Assembly: GCF_018531145.1 (NCBI RefSeq)
Contig: NZ_JAHDSZ010000005.1
Location: 1-64,000, forward strand
DNA: 64,000 nucleotides
Direction of reading: 5' to 3'
Source of the DNA: Canibacter zhuwentaonis
GTDB lineage: Bacteria > Actinomycetota > Actinomycetes > Actinomycetales > Microbacteriaceae
The notes beneath the pieces were generated by a model. The model was not told the origin of the DNA and made no database searches. It saw only the letters and a list, made by a program, of their open reading frames with translations. How positions within the stretch are numbered: the stretch's first letter is position 1; every line of letters begins with the position of its first letter. Position numbers and translations under genes: made by a program. Shown here piece after piece: positions 17,687-25,934 of this stretch.

Positions 17687-18681
17687 TATTGCAGCTCTTT
17701 TTTTAAGGTGCGGGCGAGGGGCTCTACGCCGATGCGGGTGTCGTTACTGACAAAGACGGCCTGCCTGTTTTCGGGGTTGATTATCAGCATTGTGGAGTAG
17801 CCGTAGGTGCCGCCGTTGTGCCAGTATCCGCCGCCGTCTTCGGGTGAATTAGCAAGCCAGCCGTAAGAAAAATCGCCGTTATCCATCATCCAGCGCGCAA
17901 ATTTAGATATATCGTGCGCGTTTGAGCGGATGCCGCCAGCGGGTGCGTATCCGCTCATTTCCCAAGGATCGGCAGCCCCGCCGCGCACGAGGCGTCCACG
18001 TGGGGCATCTGCGGGCACAGAACCCGGAGTCATAACGTATGTTTCGGTCATGTTGGCGGGAGAAAAAATGCGTTCTCGAACAAGCTCAGCGTAGGGCTTA
18101 CCGGTGGATCGCTCCAGCAGGTGGCCTAAGAGGGCGTAGCCCAGGTTGGAATAGCTGCGTTCGCCGCGGCCTGTGAGATTGGATTGTGTAGCTGCCCGAA
18201 CAATATCTGCCACGGTTTCTCCCTGATAGGGGTTTGAGCTTGTGAAGGCACTGGTCACGCCAGCGAACGGGTTGTTGTTGGCTAGGCGGGGTAGACCTGA
18301 GGTGTGATCCATGAGCTCGCGCAGTGTTACTGCAGAAACGGGTGTATTGCCAGCCTCGATAAGCTCACCCACCGTGGTGTTTAGCCGCAGGTTTCCGCTC
18401 TTAATTTCCTGGTGGAGCAGCTCTGCGGTGAACATTTTGCTTACTGAGCCGATTTCAACTTCTGTGTTTTTGTCACTGCCCAGCCCGGCGAAGGTTGTTT
18501 GGTCGCCGCTGATTGTAAACGCGGTGAGGTTGTGCTGCCCGGCTTTGTGATTGCGGATGAGAGCCGCTGTCAGTGTGGCATCTCCGGTGGCGGGCGTGCC
18601 AGGTTGAATGTGCTTGGGGCCTAACGCTAAGAGCCCTGCGGCAACGATGATTGCGGCTATACTTGCGGAGCAGAACTTCAT
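17686..18681 (-). CDS. Serine hydrolase, class C beta-lactamase/DD-peptidase fold
   Basis: The 331 residues begin with a signal-anchor (~5-24). The serine beta-lactamase/esterase fold follows: 'SVSKMF' (SxxK nucleophile, ~82), 'YSNLGYALLG' (YxN, ~185) and 'HNGGTYGYSTM' (HxG in place of KTG, ~290). This set fits EstB- or D-aminopeptidase-like hydrolases better than true AmpC enzymes, so antibiotic hydrolysis should not be assumed. It lies outside the membrane. The gene is divergent from the first methyltransferase gene; its 5' end and control region are duplicated, in truncated form, at 34562-34880. Confidence 0.88.
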   Translation of the reverse strand: MKFCSASIAAIIVAAGLLALGPKHIQPGTPATGDATLTAALIRNHKAGQHNLTAFTISGDQTTFAGLGSDKNTEVEIGSVSKMFTAELLHQEIKSGNLRLNTTVGELIEAGNTPVSAVTLRELMDHTSGLPRLANNNPFAGVTSAFTSSNPYQGETVADIVRAATQSNLTGRGERSYSNLGYALLGHLLERSTGKPYAELVRERIFSPANMTETYVMTPGSVPADAPRGRLVRGGAADPWEMSGYAPAGGIRSNAHDISKFARWMMDNGDFSYGWLANSPEDGGGYWHNGGTYGYSTMLIINPENRQAVFVSNDTRIGVEPLARTLKKELQ

Positions 18682-18784
18682 CAGTGTTTATTTCTTGCGG
18701 GGATATCTGCGGTAAGGGTTCTCTGAGAGTCGGAGCTTGTTCAGTGTTTTGGCGTGTTCTTCTAGCGCCAAGGGACGCGACTCC

Positions 18785-18808
18785 AGATTGACGTTATTCA
18801 CACAATCT
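18785..18808. promoter_or_regulatory. Inverted repeat upstream of serine hydrolase gene
   Basis: AGATTG and CAATCT are separated by 12 bp, about 105 bp before the hydrolase start. The same arms and spacing are kept in the duplicated copy at 34624-34647, which may mean an operator. Confidence 0.35.
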
Positions 18809-18920
18809 AGAATTCCAGAGTTTTATAAATTCAGCAACCCGGGTGTGGAATCTTTCAATAAATTATCGCCCAGGCAGCAGAAAGCCTCGCGGCTACGCCG
18901 TGCCGTTTCGTGAGGTGCTA

Positions 18921-19000
18921 GTTTGCGCGGTAATTAGGCGCTGATTTTATGGTATATTTTGTAGAATACACAATTCATATTCCACCCTGGGGAGGCACTA
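18921..19000 (+). promoter_or_regulatory. Control region of first type III system, with inverted repeat
   Basis: This 80-bp block aligns with 23869-23948 upstream of the second methyltransferase gene. It contains GTATATT-N6-AATACAC (18952-18971), an imperfect inverted repeat overlapping the likely -10 region, and ends with the GGGGAGG ribosome-binding site. It could bind a common regulator. Confidence 0.55.
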
Positions 19001-19005
19001 AGTAG

Positions 19006-21011
19006 ATGGCGGCGCAACGCTTGCAGCTCACCTGGTATAACAAAGACAAGGCGCTTATTCCCACTGAAAAGGGTAAGTACGGTTATACCTGGGTTGATCC
19101 GTCTGATCCGCGCTACTGTGAAACCCACACGCTGGTTTACGATGAATTTGTACGGGGGGGGGGGGGCAAACTCCAAAGTCTGATGAGTTTGCGTACTCCG
19201 AGCGCGCGGATCTTGAACCGCAAGACGATAATCTACTGATTTTAGGGGAATCCGGTGATGTGCTTGAAGCTCTCACCAGGGTTCCGGAGCTGGCTGATAA
19301 ATATGTTGGCAAAATTAAATTAATATATATTGACCCGCCGTTTAACACGGCGCAGACTTTTGCCTCTTACGAAGATAATCTCGAGCATTCAATCTGGCTT
19401 ACGATGATGCGCGACCGGCTGACGCACATGAAAAAACTGCTCGCCGATAACGGGTCGATTTGGGTGCATCTTGACTACGCAGAAAATCATCGGATGCGTT
19501 TGCTGCTGGATGAGGTTTTTGGTGCGGTAAATTTTGTTGCAGAAATTGTTTGGGAAAAGGTTTATGCGCCTCAATCCCACGCTCAACGTGTTTCGGTTGA
19601 TCAAGACGTGATTCTCTGCTACGCGGCAAGCAAAGCAACCCGGTTGCACAGGATGCCGAGAACCGCAGCCGAAAACGCGCGCTACAGTAACCCGGATAAT
19701 GATGTCCTGGGAATTTGGAAGTCTGGCGATTTATCAGCACCGGGAAACCTCAGTGGTAAGCGGCAAGGCCCGAGTCTTTTCGGGATTCAGCACCCAATCT
19801 CCGGTGCGGTGCATTTTCCAGTCAGGGGCGGCCAGTGGAGGTTTAAGACCTCACGGCTTTTGGAGTCGCTGTCTGAATTTGGGCACTACGTTTTTGCTGA
19901 GCCTGATCTTAAGGCGCGTGCTCAGCAAAGCGGTCTTAAGACGGACCAGCTGCGGCAGGATATTCCAGACCTGCTTATCGACCCTGAGCTTGCCGCAGAA
20001 TCTCGCGCTATGGCCGAGCGGCGCATTCAGCGGGGAGCCTGGCCCGAGTTTTTTGTTAAGGAGCGCGGTTTTGGGCGGAAAGTTTATTTGCCACCGGTTG
20101 GTCAGCCCGCGCGATCGTGGTGGTCCAACGATCAGGTTGGGCACAATCACGAGGCGAAGTCTGAGATCAAGGCGCTTTTTCCCGACCAAGCGGTTTTTTC
20201 AACTCCCAAGCCTGAGCGCCTGCTGGAGCGGATTATTCACATCGGCTCCAACCCCGGCGATACTGTGCTCGATGTTTTCGCAGGCTCTGGCACCACCGCC
20301 GCGGTGGCACAAAAAATGGGGCGGCGTTGGGTTACGTGCGAGCTTTTAGCAGCCACTTTTACCCGGGTTACCCGGCCGCGGTTAGAAAAGGTCATTAACG
20401 ACGAAGATCCCGGCGGCATAACTCGCACAAAAGGCGAGCGCGTCGCCGCCGATAATGCGCAATTTCCCGAGGGGGTCAGCCCCGATGACGCGGCGAAATT
20501 TACGAGTGTTTTAAATAAGCTTATCGCCGATGATGCCGCAGCGAAGCGCGATCCGCTTGTAAAAGCGCTAAAAAATGCGGCTAAAACTAAGCGCACCAAA
20601 GAAGTGCTTAACTGGCGTGGCGGCGGCGGTTTTCAGGTTGCGCACCTGTCGCCCGCCTGTTTTGACTACGACCCTGAGCTGGGCAGGGTGCTGTTAACCC
20701 CGGAGGCGACCGGGCAGGTGTTAATTGAATCGGTTGCGGCCAACCTCGGCTTTACCCTGTTGCACGCGGATGACGACCACGTTTTTGACGCCCGGCGCGG
20801 CAGTGCCCTGTTAAAGGTTATTGAGGGCGTTGCCACGACTGAAATTACAGACTGGCTGGCAGCGCACGTGCGGCCCGGTGAGACGATCACGCTCGCCGCC
20901 ACAGGCGTTGCAGACGGGGTGCGGGAGTATCTGCGGCGCACGGTTAAAGGATCGCGAGTGGTGGCGCTGCCGGATGACCTGTTTAACTACTCAGAGGATG
21001 GCGAGCTGTAA
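19006..21011 (+). CDS. Type III DNA methyltransferase Mod, phase-variable, out of frame here
   Basis: Mod methylates adenine in the recognition site and specifies target recognition for the type III restriction complex. The N-terminal part (MAAQRLQLTWYNKDKAL..., 19006 to the tract) is in one frame; the rest, from 'TPKSDEFAYSE', is in another. A run of 13 G at 19154-19166 joins them. With 14 (or 11) G the frames would fuse into a ~668-residue protein; with 13 G, translation stops after 77 residues. Beyond the tract are 'LILGESGDVLEAL', the catalytic 'DPPFN' (~109 in the fused protein) and the SAM motif 'DVFAGSGTT' (~424), i.e. beta-class order. A GTG at 19260 could give an N-truncated protein. 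The stop overlaps the res start as TAATG. Confidence 0.92.
19154..19166. repeat. Poly-G tract (13 G) inside mod gene
   Basis: Thirteen consecutive G near codon 50 of the methyltransferase gene. Slipped-strand mispairing in such tracts changes length by one base at high rate and would switch the gene between in-frame (14 or 11 G) and out-of-frame states. Confidence 0.97.
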
Positions 21012-23758
21012 TGACAACTCGATTAAACATTAGTTTTGATTCTGATATGCTCGAAGCAATCAGCTCCGAGTTTGAGCTGCGCGCCCCCAATAAAGCAGCG
21101 CTGCGCCAGCTGATTTTTACCCTCGACGGGGGATATGAGCCATCCGTTATGCAGGTGCTCAACCTCGCCACCGGTGTCGGTAAAACCTATTTAATGGTCG
21201 CGTTCGTGGAGTATCTACGCCGCCAGGGTGTGGGCAACGTGGTGATTGTTACCCCTGGTAAAACTGTGCAGGCGAAGACGGTACAGAACTTCACCCCGGG
21301 TTCGCCGCGCTATATTAGCGGATCTGTTGTGCCGCCCGAGGTGGTCACCCCGCAGGATTATTCAGCGTGGGTGACCCGGCAAAACGGTTTAGCGCCGCTT
21401 GTATACGGCCGTGAAGTGCCGCTGCTGGCGTTTATTTTTAATATTCAACAGCTGATCGCGCCCAAAGATGCCGAGGGCGAAACCCGCGGTAATACTCAGG
21501 AGGCGATGCGGCGCAAACCCCGCCGCTTTGACGAGAGCGCGGGTGTGCTGTTTGACTACTTAAAAGAGCTCGACGATCTTGTTGTGATTGCTGACGAGTC
21601 GCACCTGTACAGCTCAAGCGCGGTGGCGTTTAACGCGGCGTTAAAAGAGCTTGATCCGGCGGCGGTGGTCGGTTTAACCGCGTCGGCGGATAAAAAAGTT
21701 GACCGTGTTATTTACGAGTATCCGCTCTACCGTGCGATTCAGGATAAGTATGTGAAAGCTCCGGTGTTGGCGTTTCGTAAAGCCGGATACGGTATTGACG
21801 AGACCTCTGAAGAGCAGCAATTGCGGGATGCCTTGCAGTTGCGCGCCATCAAGCAGCGCCACTATGACGCATACGCCACTAGCAAAAACTGCGCCCGTGT
21901 TAACGCCGTTGTGTTTGTGGTTTGCGCTGATGTTGAACACGCCACCCAGGTCGCTAACCTGCTGCGCACCCCGGAGTATTTCGGCACAGACGAGGCCGTG
22001 CTGCAGGTGGATTCGAAACACGAGGATGAACTGACGCAGCATCGCCTTGATACACTCGATGCCCCGGAATCTGCTGTGCTTGCCGTAGTCAGCGTTAATA
22101 AACTTAAAGAGGGCTGGGATGTAAAGAATATCGCGGTTGTTGTGACCCTCCGGGCGATGGCTTCTGAGGTGTTAACGCAGCAGACGATGGGGCGCGGGCT
22201 GCGTCTGCCGTTCGGAAAATATACCGGGGTTTGGCAGATCGATCAGCTCGACATCATCGCGCACCAGTCTTTTACTGAGCTGCTGCGTGCTGAAAACGTG
22301 TTGCAACAGTTCGGCTTAGAAGAAGCCGTTTCAGAGCAGAATAAGGTCGTGGTTGCGGATGCGATCCGCGCGGCAGCTGCGCCAACAGGTGACGGCGTGG
22401 GCTCGGCACCGAGCTGTGGTGCTTTGCCGGCAGCTGCGCCAACAGGTGACGGCGTGGGCTCGGCACCGAGCTGTGGTGCTTTGCCGGCAGCTGCGCCAAC
22501 AGGTGACGGCGTGGGCTCGGCACCGAGCTGTGGTGCTTTACATGCTAACTCGACCGGTGGTGTCTTGTTGGGTACTGCGAGTGGAGCTGCTTTACCAGCT
22601 GGTGCGAGCGGAGCTGCTGAGCTGTATGCGACAGCGGATGCCGCCGCCGTGGGCGCGCAATCTGGGGCGGTTTTTGTTGGCGGCGATACCGCGCCCGGAG
22701 TGGGAATTTGCGAGCTTAACGATCGCGAGCTGAGCGCTGCCGCAGAGTCAGCTGCAGATCCGGTTTTTATTGAACGCAACCCGGTTTTTGCCGATGTTAC
22801 ATACTATTTTCCGGTAACGACGGTGACTATGCGGCCGCCAGTGGTGCAGCTGGCTAAGATTGATGACGCGCAGGTGGAGCAGGCCGCGCGCCGAGTCACC
22901 TCAACAGGGGAAATGCTGCATCGCAAGGAGATTGTCGCCGTGCTCGGTAAAAAGCTGCGGGCAGAGGATCGCGAGAGCGCTGAGGTCGACTCTGTTTATG
23001 TGAGCGATGATAAGGCTCAGAATGCGCTGGTGCAGCTGGTGATGAATCTGCCGCTGGTGCCTAAAACCGAACAGATTGCCCGTTACGTAAAAACGTTTTT
23101 AGTACCGAAGTTTATGCAATCTGTGACGTTTGCCGGGTGGAGTGTAAAATCCCTTGATTCTGCGCGTGCCGAGCTGGCAGATCTTGTGCGGGCTCACGTG
23201 AAAAATGCGGAGCGTCAGATTCCCGAGATTCCTGTTATCCGCCCCGTGGCCATGCCCGGTGACGGGTATACGCTGCCGCTGGGAGCGAGGGTGCACGCGC
23301 AGATCGAGTCGCGCGCGCAGTTTGTGAGGGGTCGAGTGTATGGCGGATGGGCTAAGTCACTGTTTGAAGCTGAGTCTTTTGACTCTTACAGCGGCGAGTA
23401 CAAGCTGGCGCAGCTGCTAAACACCGACCCTAGAATTAAATGGTGGCACCGGCTACATCCGCAGGATAAAGCCGCTGTTTATTACAACGCGAAAGATCGC
23501 TATTTTCCAGACTTTGTTGCGCAGGACACTGAGGGCGTGTACTGGATTATTGAGGGTAAATCGGAGCGGGGGCGTGATGATGCTCAGGTTAATGCTAAGC
23601 GTAAGGTTGCTGAGGCTCTGGTGCGTCAGCTTATTACTGAAGACGCTTATGAGGGGCAGCACTGGGGTTATCTAATCGCCTACGAAAAGGATGTTGCCAA
23701 GGCTGAATCTTGGGAAGATCTCAAAACTTTTGCACACCCCGTTAGCAGTGCGCTTTAG
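21011..23758 (+). CDS. Type III restriction subunit Res, first system
   Basis: The 915 residues combine a superfamily 2 helicase/translocase with a nuclease. Walker A is 'LATGVGKTYLMVA' (~58), motif II 'VIADESHLYSSS' (~195), and the late helicase motif lies in 'TMGRGLRLPFG' (~395). The C-terminal PD-(D/E)XK site is 'PDFVA...EGK' (~833-850). Partnered with Mod, Res translocates and cuts unmethylated DNA. An Ala/Gly-rich insert of ~140 residues (~450-590) with three identical 19-residue repeats separates the helicase from the C-terminal part and is unusual for the family. It is translationally coupled to mod. Confidence 0.93.
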   Translation: MTTRLNISFDSDMLEAISSEFELRAPNKAALRQLIFTLDGGYEPSVMQVLNLATGVGKTYLMVAFVEYLRRQGVGNVVIVTPGKTVQAKTVQNFTPGSPRYISGSVVPPEVVTPQDYSAWVTRQNGLAPLVYGREVPLLAFIFNIQQLIAPKDAEGETRGNTQEAMRRKPRRFDESAGVLFDYLKELDDLVVIADESHLYSSSAVAFNAALKELDPAAVVGLTASADKKVDRVIYEYPLYRAIQDKYVKAPVLAFRKAGYGIDETSEEQQLRDALQLRAIKQRHYDAYATSKNCARVNAVVFVVCADVEHATQVANLLRTPEYFGTDEAVLQVDSKHEDELTQHRLDTLDAPESAVLAVVSVNKLKEGWDVKNIAVVVTLRAMASEVLTQQTMGRGLRLPFGKYTGVWQIDQLDIIAHQSFTELLRAENVLQQFGLEEAVSEQNKVVVADAIRAAAAPTGDGVGSAPSCGALPAAAPTGDGVGSAPSCGALPAAAPTGDGVGSAPSCGALHANSTGGVLLGTASGAALPAGASGAAELYATADAAAVGAQSGAVFVGGDTAPGVGICELNDRELSAAAESAADPVFIERNPVFADVTYYFPVTTVTMRPPVVQLAKIDDAQVEQAARRVTSTGEMLHRKEIVAVLGKKLRAEDRESAEVDSVYVSDDKAQNALVQLVMNLPLVPKTEQIARYVKTFLVPKFMQSVTFAGWSVKSLDSARAELADLVRAHVKNAERQIPEIPVIRPVAMPGDGYTLPLGARVHAQIESRAQFVRGRVYGGWAKSLFEAESFDSYSGEYKLAQLLNTDPRIKWWHRLHPQDKAAVYYNAKDRYFPDFVAQDTEGVYWIIEGKSERGRDDAQVNAKRKVAEALVRQLITEDAYEGQHWGYLIAYEKDVAKAESWEDLKTFAHPVSSAL
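22373..22543. repeat. 57-bp tandem repeat (3 copies) within res
   Basis: Three near-identical 57-bp units (22373-22429, 22430-22486, 22487-22543) each encode AAAPTGDGVGSAPSCGALP; only the end of the third differs. Because 57 is a multiple of three, copy-number change would alter linker length without a frameshift. Confidence 0.96.
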
Positions 23759-23763
23759 CCGTA

Positions 23764-23782
23764 CGGCTCGGGTCTCGAGCCG
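23764..23782. terminator. Hairpin after res gene, no T-run
   Basis: CGGCTCG and CGAGCCG form a 7-bp stem with a 5-base loop, 6 bp after the res stop. No T-run follows, so termination is uncertain. Confidence 0.4.
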
Positions 23783-23846
23783 TGAGTCACGAACCTCGAG
23801 CCTTGCCGAGGCGGCGCTTAAACACATAGGCGGTTGGGTTTTCTCC

Positions 23847-23856
23847 GGGGGGGGGG
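23847..23856. repeat. Poly-G tract (10 G) upstream of second mod gene
   Basis: Ten G in the gap between the two restriction systems, ~150 bp before the second mod start and ~45 bp upstream of its likely -10 region. Length change might tune transcription of the second system, as reported for intergenic homopolymers elsewhere. Confidence 0.9.
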
Positions 23857-23868
23857 TGTGAGCGGCAA

Positions 23869-23948
23869 TTTGTGCGGTGATTAAACGCTGTATTTTGTGG
23901 TATATTTTGTAGAATATACAATTTACAATCCACTCCGGAGAGGTACGA
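23869..23948 (+). promoter_or_regulatory. Control region of second type III system, perfect inverted repeat
   Basis: This block aligns with 18921-19000. It carries GTATATT-N6-AATATAC (23900-23919), a perfect 7-bp inverted repeat. Placement over a probable -10 suggests a repressor operator, but no regulator gene lies beside it. Confidence 0.55.
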
Positions 23949-24005
23949 ACTGTGCGGCATCGCTGATATTTGCGAGGTCGTCCCGAATGAACAGGAGATC
24001 GCGCA

Positions 24006-25931
24006 ATGATCCGTGATGCACGCGAACATAACGAAGCCGTTACTCCCAATGAATTTAAGCTCGAGCGACTGTGTGCAGCACTACCAGAGTATTTCGATAA
24101 AAATGGGGCATTCATGCTTGACCGGTTTCAAGAGAGCCTTAAGGAAGGTGATGTGAGCATCACCAAGGAAGGCTACGAGCTTAAATTCCTCGGCAAATCG
24201 TATGCTAAATACCTCACCTCCACCGAGACTGAAACCGTTGTAGTTCCAGATCTTGAACATAATAACCAGCCGCAGAACAAGGAATCAGAGAACCTCTATA
24301 TTGTTGGCGATAACCTTGACGCGCTCAAGCATCTGCTCGGCTCGTATGCGGGGAAAGTTAAGTGTATTTACATAGACCCGCCATATAACACCGGTTCCGA
24401 TGGGTTCGTCTACAACGATGACTTTGGCTTCACTCCTGCGCAGCTGGTCGACAAAATTGGACTAAGCGAAGATGAAGCGGCACGTGTCCTCGACCTTCAA
24501 GGTAAGTCTTCGCATTCTGCGTGGCTGACGTTTTTATACCCTAGGTTACAGCTTGCCAAAGAGCTGCTTTTAGATGATGGTGTCATTTTCATCAGTATCG
24601 ATGATAACGAACAGGCGAATCTACGCCTGTTGTGCGATGAGGTGTTTGGTGAGCAAAATTATGTCGCCTGTGCGCCTAGAAAAACAGGTGCCGGATCTGC
24701 CGCGTCGAGATCCGAAGCGGTATTGCGTAAACTGAACGATTATGTATTGATTTATACCAGAGGTGAAGGTGCATCCTTAAGCCGTCTCGTAAAGGGGAAA
24801 AAAGTTTATCCCTACAGAGACGATCATGGTGATTATCGACTCGGTCAATTTCACGCCAGTGGCTCAGATGCCACCAGGGTGGCGCGACCTAATATGTGGT
24901 ATCCAATATTTGTCACTCCGGACGGGACGCTTTCTCTTGAGAAATCTGATAATGCCGTAGAGGTGGTTCCTCCGCTATCAAACGGGATGGAAGGTAGGTG
25001 GCTTTGGAGACCTGAAAAGTTCAACTCCGAGGCCTCTCGCTATCTTGTCTTTGATGGTTCAAAAATTCAACGCAAGATTTATTTAAATCCTGTGGAAGAT
25101 CAGACCGAGTACCAAGTCGATAGAGCGTGGTTTGACGAATATACAAACGCAGCAGGATCAAAAGAATTTGACTCGTTATTCGACCGAAAGAAAATCTTTG
25201 ATCATCCGAAATCGACTGCGCTTTTGCGACGGTTATTCAATCTGATTGATAAGCCTGGTGCAGTAATTTTAGACTTTTTCTCGGGATCAGCGTCAAGTGC
25301 TGAAGCTGTTCTCCGAATGAATGCGCATGACCAGGGGAATCGCAAATTCATAATGGTTCAGCTTCCTGAATTAGTGGAAAAAGGTAAACCAGCAAGTCAG
25401 GCTGGTTACCGCACTATTGACGAGATTGGCCGTGAGCGTATCAAGCGTGCGGCTGCGAAGATTAAGGATGAAACCGGTGCGGATATTGATTACGGGTTCA
25501 AGCTGTATCGCCTGGAGGAGCCGTCTGGTAGGGTGCTTGAGGACCTGGAAAAATTCAACCCAAACGATGCTGATGCTCTTTTTACCGGTGATTATGTGGA
25601 GAAGTTTTCCCTTAGGGGCACGCCTGGGCATGACACCGTGTTGGCAACATGGCTGGTGAAGGACGGCTACGGGCTTACAATATTGGCAGAGAGAGTGAAA
25701 CTGGCCGGTTATGAGCTTGATGTGTGCGGTGACTCTGGCTATGTCATTAACACCGGGTTGACCAGTGATGATGTGGTTAAGCTTGTCCAAATGTTGGAGA
25801 CTGGTGAGCTGGGATTGTCTCGTGTTGTGGTGTTTGGTTACTCGGTTGAGTTCTCGGTGATGCACGAGTTGAAGAAAAATTTGGCTGTGTTAAAGTCGGG
25901 TAAAACCGTTGATGTTATCGAAAGATTCTAG
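24006..25931 (+). CDS. Type III DNA methyltransferase Mod, second system
   Basis: The product is 641 residues and intact. It shows 'LYIVGDNLDALKHLL', the catalytic 'DPPYNTGSDGF' (~125), 'SAWLTFLYPRL', and the SAM-binding 'LDFFSGSASSAEA' (~425), the order of beta-class adenine methyltransferases. The middle (~235-400) is the target-recognition region and shares nothing obvious with the first Mod, so it should recognise a different site. The ATG at 24006 follows AGGAG. Codon use is more balanced than in neighbouring housekeeping genes, which is compatible with horizontal acquisition. The res gene starts 3 bp after its stop. Confidence 0.95.
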   Translation: MIRDAREHNEAVTPNEFKLERLCAALPEYFDKNGAFMLDRFQESLKEGDVSITKEGYELKFLGKSYAKYLTSTETETVVVPDLEHNNQPQNKESENLYIVGDNLDALKHLLGSYAGKVKCIYIDPPYNTGSDGFVYNDDFGFTPAQLVDKIGLSEDEAARVLDLQGKSSHSAWLTFLYPRLQLAKELLLDDGVIFISIDDNEQANLRLLCDEVFGEQNYVACAPRKTGAGSAASRSEAVLRKLNDYVLIYTRGEGASLSRLVKGKKVYPYRDDHGDYRLGQFHASGSDATRVARPNMWYPIFVTPDGTLSLEKSDNAVEVVPPLSNGMEGRWLWRPEKFNSEASRYLVFDGSKIQRKIYLNPVEDQTEYQVDRAWFDEYTNAAGSKEFDSLFDRKKIFDHPKSTALLRRLFNLIDKPGAVILDFFSGSASSAEAVLRMNAHDQGNRKFIMVQLPELVEKGKPASQAGYRTIDEIGRERIKRAAAKIKDETGADIDYGFKLYRLEEPSGRVLEDLEKFNPNDADALFTGDYVEKFSLRGTPGHDTVLATWLVKDGYGLTILAERVKLAGYELDVCGDSGYVINTGLTSDDVVKLVQMLETGELGLSRVVVFGYSVEFSVMHELKKNLAVLKSGKTVDVIERF

Positions 25932-25934
25932 CTT

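Noticed and set aside
17686-18681. Antibiotic-resistance beta-lactamase
   Set aside because: The third motif is HxG rather than KTG and overall pattern fits esterase/peptidase relatives; resistance cannot be claimed.
19154-19166. Frameshift as sequencing error or ordinary decay
   Set aside because: All the rest of mod and res is intact, and other long G tracts occur at switch points; a single-base length error cannot be excluded without reads but the tract itself is real.
22373-22543. Possible CRISPR array in res
   Set aside because: Head-to-tail coding repeat without spacers.
22272-22779. Long open frames on both strands over the res repeat region
   Set aside because: They arise because the 57-bp repeat is free of stops in several frames; the plus-strand Res frame has the domain motifs and coupling to mod.
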